DNA from: Mycobacterium sp. IS-1590
Lineage (GTDB): Bacteria > Actinomycetota > Actinomycetes > Mycobacteriales > Mycobacteriaceae
Assembly: GCF_001500025.1 (NCBI RefSeq)
Contig: NZ_LQIW01000012.1
Coordinates: 1-64,000, forward strand
Direction of reading: 5' to 3'
Length of the DNA: 64,000 nucleotides
The notes under the pieces: generated by a model
The model's database searches: none
The model's input: the letters and a program-made list of their open reading frames with translations, nothing else
What the model was told of the DNA's origin: nothing
Program-made: the position numbers and the translations under genes
In this document: piece after piece, positions 60,343 through 64,000 of the stretch
Position numbering within the stretch: position 1 is the first letter of the stretch
How the letters are laid out: each line of letters begins with the position of its first letter

Positions 60343-63300
60343 ATGGCCGAGAACCGCCGTACCTGCGCCTCCTGCGGGACGGCGAACGAGGAGGATGCGC
60401 GCTTCTGCGAGGGATGCGGTGGATCACTCGCGCGGGTCTGCGCGACCTGCGGCCTGGAGGCCAGAGCGACCGCTCGGTTCTGTCGCGGCTGCGGCTCTCC
60501 ACTTGACGAACTGGCCACTCCCACAACGGAATCGCCCATCGCGGGTCCGGCGCGCAAGACCGTCACGGTGATGTTCGCCGATCTGGCCGGATCGACCACC
60601 TTCGAGGAACGGGTCGACGCCGAGACCGCACGTGAGGTGATCGGCCGTTACCACGAGCTGTTGCGGTCGACCGCGCAGCGACACCGCGCGGGCGTCACGA
60701 AGTACATCGGCGACGGCTTCATGGCCGTCTGGGGTGTTCCCGAAATCGGTCCCGAGGATGCGCTGCGCGCCGTCGACGCCGCGGTCGAACTGCAGGACCG
60801 GTTCGTCGACCTGGCCGCCCGGGTCGCCGAGACGCACCGCACCGAGTTGGCGCTGCGTGTCGCCGTGAACACCGGCGAAGTCGTTGTCGGCGCGGGTGAC
60901 GCCGACCTGGTGGGCGACGCGCTCAACGTCGGCGCTCGCCTCGAAGCCGAGTGTCCGCGCGGCCGCGTGGTGGTCGGTGAGGAGACCTGGCGGGCGACGC
61001 GCGGGCGATACGGCTACGAATCGCTCGGCCAGGTACAGGTGAAGGGCCGTCTTGCGCCGGTTGCGGTGTACCAGTGGCTCGGAAGGCATTCGGATGTTGC
61101 CGACGCCGCACCGTTTGTCGGTCGGTCGCAAGAAGTGCGGCGCCTTCAGGCCGTCCTCGACGACGCGATCGCGGTGCGCACGGCGCGGCTGGTGACCGTC
61201 ATCGGCGACCCCGGTGTCGGCAAGAGCCGCCTGGCCACCGAATTCCTTGGCGCCCAGACTGATGCGCGCGTTGTTCAGGCTCGGTGCGCCGTCGAGGGGT
61301 CGGTTGCACTGGCGCCGATCGTCGAGATGTTGCGGGCCCGCGACCTGGAATCCGACATCCCTGCAGGAACCTCAGAGCGAGATCGTCTGCTGCGCGACCT
61401 CAACGGCCTCGCGACCGGCGTACCGGGCTCGGTCGAAGAGAACTTCTGGGCGCTGCGCAGATTCGTCGAGGTGCTGGCGTTCAGCGGTCCAGTTGTGTTC
61501 ACCCTCGACGACATTCAATGGGCCGACAGCTTGCTACTGGACTTCATCGAGCATGTGGTCGAGTGGATCAAGGACGTGCCGGTGCTGGTGTTGGCGTTGG
61601 CCCGGCCCGAGCTGCGCGAGATCCGGCCCGACCTCGTCGCCGCGAGCCGCTGGGTCGCCGACACCGTCCACCTCGACGGCCTCGACGCCGGGGCGACGGC
61701 CGAGCTTGCCGCCAAGGTGTTGGGCGCTACCGAACTACCACCCGAGCTGCTGCATCGCCTCCCCGCGTCCACCGGCGGCAATCCCCTGTTCGTCCGGGAA
61801 TTTGTCGGGATGCTCGCCCACGACGGCGTTCTCGTGGAGCACGCGAGCGGCTGGCGACTGACCATCGACGTCGAGGCCATCGCCATTCCACCGACGATTC
61901 ATGCCCTGCTCGCGTCGCGACTGGAACGGCTGGACACCGGTGACCGACGCATACTGGAGATCGCCTCGGTGATCGGCAGCGACTTCTCGGTCGGTACGGT
62001 TCGGGCACTCGCCGGCGGCCATGCGGACGCGATCAAACTGTCGCTCAATCGGCTTCGGCGTCTCGAACTCGCTCAACCCACGGGGACGTACGTCGGCGAC
62101 GAGGCCGTCTGGCGCTTCCATCACGTGCTCATCCGCGACGTCGCCTACCGGCGGCTGTTGAAGTCAGAACGCGCAGAACTGCACGAGCGCCTCGCCGATT
62201 GGGTCGAATCGGGCGGCGCCAGTGTGGCGTTCGAGGCTGACGAGATGATCGCCCGCCACTTGGAGGCCGCACACACCTATCGAAGCGAACTGGGGACGCT
62301 TGACGAGCACACCAACGATCTTGCCCTGCGTGCCGCCCGCCATTACTCGGTATCCGCGCGACGCGCACTGGACCGCGACGAGTTGGTCTCCGCCGGCACC
62401 CAGGCCGCGCGAGGCGCGGCGCTCGCCGGCGCCACCGAGTCGATACACGCCGAGCTTCTGTTGACGGGGTGCGAGGCACTTCTGTCCGCAGGCGACGTGA
62501 CCGCCGCCGCGGCCCTTGTCGAGGATCTCGAACGCATCGCCGGAGACGCGTTGGCCCCATGGGCGACGTGCTATCGGTGCCAGTTCGGCGTGTACACCGA
62601 CCCGGACCGGTTGTTGGAATACGACGCGCTCCTCCAGGGCGCCATCGACGAGTTCGCCCGTCGCGCAGACCCCGCGGGACTCGCCAAGGCGCACCGCGTC
62701 CGAGCGAGCGCGCGGCTGCGTCTGGGACGGGTCGGCGACGGCGAAGTCGACCTCTTCGAGGCCCTGATCGCGGCTCGACAGAGTAAAGACCACCGACAGA
62801 TCACCGCGGCGTTGAGCGCGGCACCGGGAGCCGCGCTGTGGGGGCCGAGCCCCGTGCCCAAGGCCGGCGGCCGATGCCTCGACGTGGTTCGAATGCAACG
62901 GATGACGACGGCCGCACCGTCTCTCGAAGCGACGTCGTTGCGCCATCTGGCTGTACTGGAACTCCTGCGCGGACGACCGGACAAGGCGCGCAAGATGCTT
63001 GGCGAGGCGCGCCAGATCGTGGCCGACCTGGGTCTGCGGCACGGGCTGATGGAGACGGAGCTTTTCGCTGGGATCATCGAATCGATGAGCGGCGAACCCG
63101 TCGCTGCCGAACCGCACTTCCGGATGGCGCTCGAAGGCCTCGACGCGTTGGGTGCCGGTGCCGACGCGGGTTTGGCCGCCGCCCTGTTGGCGAGATCGGT
63201 TCTCGCGCAAGGCCGCCTCGACGAAGCCGACCGTTATGCGTCCGAAAGTGAGCGCCTCGCCGGCCATAACCTGAAGACGGCGATCGCGTGGCGCGCAGTG

Positions 63301-64000
63301 CGAGGCGAGATTCTCGCAGCGCAAGGACGCCACGATGAGGCGCCCGCAATGGCCCGGGATGCGGTGACGGTCGCCAGTGGGACCGACATCGTGCTCGACC
63401 ACGCCGAGGCCTGCCTGGCACTGAGCCGTGTACTGGACCAGGCGGGTGACGCCAGGGGCGCCAGGTCGGCCCGAGCCGATGCCCGAGCGCTGTACGCGGC
63501 GAAGGAGGCCTCGATCTCGGTCGGACTCGTCGACGAGCCCGTTGTCGTGCCATCGGATGAACCCGCCCGGACAGCACCCGGCCACGCAGGGGAACGTGCG
63601 ACCGCGACGTCCAGCCGGCTCGCCGTCGACAATGACTCGTGCCGACTACTGCCGATGTTCATCCGGGCAATCAAGGAACACGACGTCGAGAGCGCCCTGC
63701 TCTGGTTCTCGGAGGGATTCGTCTACGACGACCGGCGACGACTGAGCGGCGACCCCGTCATCGGTTTGGACGCAATGCGGACCGCGATGGAGCGAGTCTC
63801 CGAGCAGTACACGCAATTCGAGTTCCGTGTCCTGGCTGTCCGCGGCCGCCATCTGCATCTCCTGTGGAGTCGCTGGGCCGATGACGACGGGAATGCCGCA
63901 ACCACGCTGTACGTCAATGAAACCGGTGACGACGGGCGCATCGTCTATCACATCCGCTTCGACGAGGATGACTTTGAAGGCGCCTATCTCGAGCTAGAGC
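60343..64000 (+). CDS. Class III adenylate cyclase with zinc ribbons, ATPase, TPR-like and SnoaL-like domains (runs off the right edge)
   Basis: About 1219 codons visible from ATG 60343 (MAENRRTCASCGTANEEDAR), two bases after the kinase stop. Two zinc ribbons (CASCGTANEEDARFCEGCG, CATCGLEARATARFCRGCG) come first. The cyclase domain (about residues 70-250) keeps the key residues: metal Asp in VMFADLAGST and YIGDGFMAVWG, Lys in TKYIGD, Asp/Asn/Arg in GDALNVGARLEAE. A STAND-type ATPase follows (Walker A TVIGDPGVGKSRLATEF near 290, TLDDIQWADSLLLDF near 387), then helical repeats. Near the right edge is a SnoaL-like domain (MFIRAIKEHDVESALLWFSE). M. tuberculosis relatives include Rv0386 and Rv2488c, but those end in LuxR domains. 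Stop not seen. Confidence 0.9.
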   Translation, partial: MAENRRTCASCGTANEEDARFCEGCGGSLARVCATCGLEARATARFCRGCGSPLDELATPTTESPIAGPARKTVTVMFADLAGSTTFEERVDAETAREVIGRYHELLRSTAQRHRAGVTKYIGDGFMAVWGVPEIGPEDALRAVDAAVELQDRFVDLAARVAETHRTELALRVAVNTGEVVVGAGDADLVGDALNVGARLEAECPRGRVVVGEETWRATRGRYGYESLGQVQVKGRLAPVAVYQWLGRHSDVADAAPFVGRSQEVRRLQAVLDDAIAVRTARLVTVIGDPGVGKSRLATEFLGAQTDARVVQARCAVEGSVALAPIVEMLRARDLESDIPAGTSERDRLLRDLNGLATGVPGSVEENFWALRRFVEVLAFSGPVVFTLDDIQWADSLLLDFIEHVVEWIKDVPVLVLALARPELREIRPDLVAASRWVADTVHLDGLDAGATAELAAKVLGATELPPELLHRLPASTGGNPLFVREFVGMLAHDGVLVEHASGWRLTIDVEAIAIPPTIHALLASRLERLDTGDRRILEIASVIGSDFSVGTVRALAGGHADAIKLSLNRLRRLELAQPTGTYVGDEAVWRFHHVLIRDVAYRRLLKSERAELHERLADWVESGGASVAFEADEMIARHLEAAHTYRSELGTLDEHTNDLALRAARHYSVSARRALDRDELVSAGTQAARGAALAGATESIHAELLLTGCEALLSAGDVTAAAALVEDLERIAGDALAPWATCYRCQFGVYTDPDRLLEYDALLQGAIDEFARRADPAGLAKAHRVRASARLRLGRVGDGEVDLFEALIAARQSKDHRQITAALSAAPGAALWGPSPVPKAGGRCLDVVRMQRMTTAAPSLEATSLRHLAVLELLRGRPDKARKMLGEARQIVADLGLRHGLMETELFAGIIESMSGEPVAAEPHFRMALEGLDALGAGADAGLAAALLARSVLAQGRLDEADRYASESERLAGHNLKTAIAWRAVRGEILAAQGRHDEAPAMARDAVTVASGTDIVLDHAEACLALSRVLDQAGDARGARSARADARALYAAKEASISVGLVDEPVVVPSDEPARTAPGHAGERATATSSRLAVDNDSCRLLPMFIRAIKEHDVESALLWFSEGFVYDDRRRLSGDPVIGLDAMRTAMERVSEQYTQFEFRVLAVRGRHLHLLWSRWADDDGNAATTLYVNETGDDGRIVYHIRFDEDDFEGAYLELE

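Noticed and set aside
1..64000. CRISPR array or cas genes
   Set aside because: No regularly spaced direct repeats with unique spacers seen. The GGTTCCC cluster at 46052 has alternating orientation and variable spacing, unlike CRISPR.

Overview
The window is chromosomal DNA from a GC-rich actinobacterium, almost certainly a Mycobacterium, and probably a rapid grower (Mycolicibacterium-like). The evidence is gene order. yajC-secD, carboxylic acid reductase, ruvCAB, yebC, pdxT-tesB-pdxS, and nudix-pimA-patA-pgsA1-HIT-thrS follow the M. tuberculosis Rv2587c-Rv2614c order. clpC2, an MPT63-like exported protein, GNAT, ZapE ATPase, RibD-like reductase, lipoprotein hydrolase and AftC follow Rv2667-Rv2673. 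Many starts are GTG, and neighbouring genes are often joined by 4-base ATGA/GTGA overlaps. Calls come from reading translated sequence by eye; no database search was run.

Layout: 1-14.5 kb holds protein export (secD, yajC), an aldehyde dehydrogenase, a P450-like remnant, carboxylic acid reductase, the RuvCAB Holliday-junction operon, an MscS channel flanked by two paralogous small membrane proteins, and yebC. 14.5-28.3 kb holds an acyl-CoA dehydrogenase behind a perfect palindrome, the PLP synthase genes, the coupled operon for phosphatidylinositol mannoside synthesis with thrS, a thioesterase and an aldo-keto reductase. 28.3-36.1 kb is more species-specific: GAF-ANTAR regulator, L,D-transpeptidase, Pro-rich exported protein, a two-gene envelope or stress module with a SigF-like promoter, an FMN-binding-fold protein and a 956-residue LuxR-type ATPase regulator.

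A tRNA cluster at 36.1-36.8 kb (Val-CAC, Gly-GCC, Cys-GCA, Val-GAC) carries an integrated element of about 11.75 kb. Its boundaries are a 26-base perfect direct repeat of the tRNA-Val(GAC) 3' end at 36734 and 48461. Inside each end is a 25-base repeat made of two GTGCAATA boxes, which look like integrase arm sites. The element has a tyrosine integrase, an excisionase-like protein, a coupled leftward operon with a RepA-like ATPase, and an iteron-like repeat cluster inside the repA gene. I see no capsid, portal or tail gene. Its cargo is a three-gene coupled operon (unknown 252 aa, unknown 212 aa, metallo-beta-lactamase-fold protein), which is my best candidate for an undescribed (possibly defence) system. 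It also carries three tandem DUF6907-like genes, a frameshifted acetyltransferase, an IS110-family relic and a membrane-anchored orphan.

48.5-64 kb returns to chromosome: accessory genes just right of attR, an AraC-type regulator with an SRPBCC protein, clpC2 with a three-half-site operator, an ECF-like sigma factor coupled to ogt, and the conserved Rv2668-Rv2673-like block. An aminoglycoside-phosphotransferase-fold kinase follows. The last gene, running off the right edge, is a very large class III cyclase/ATPase regulator.
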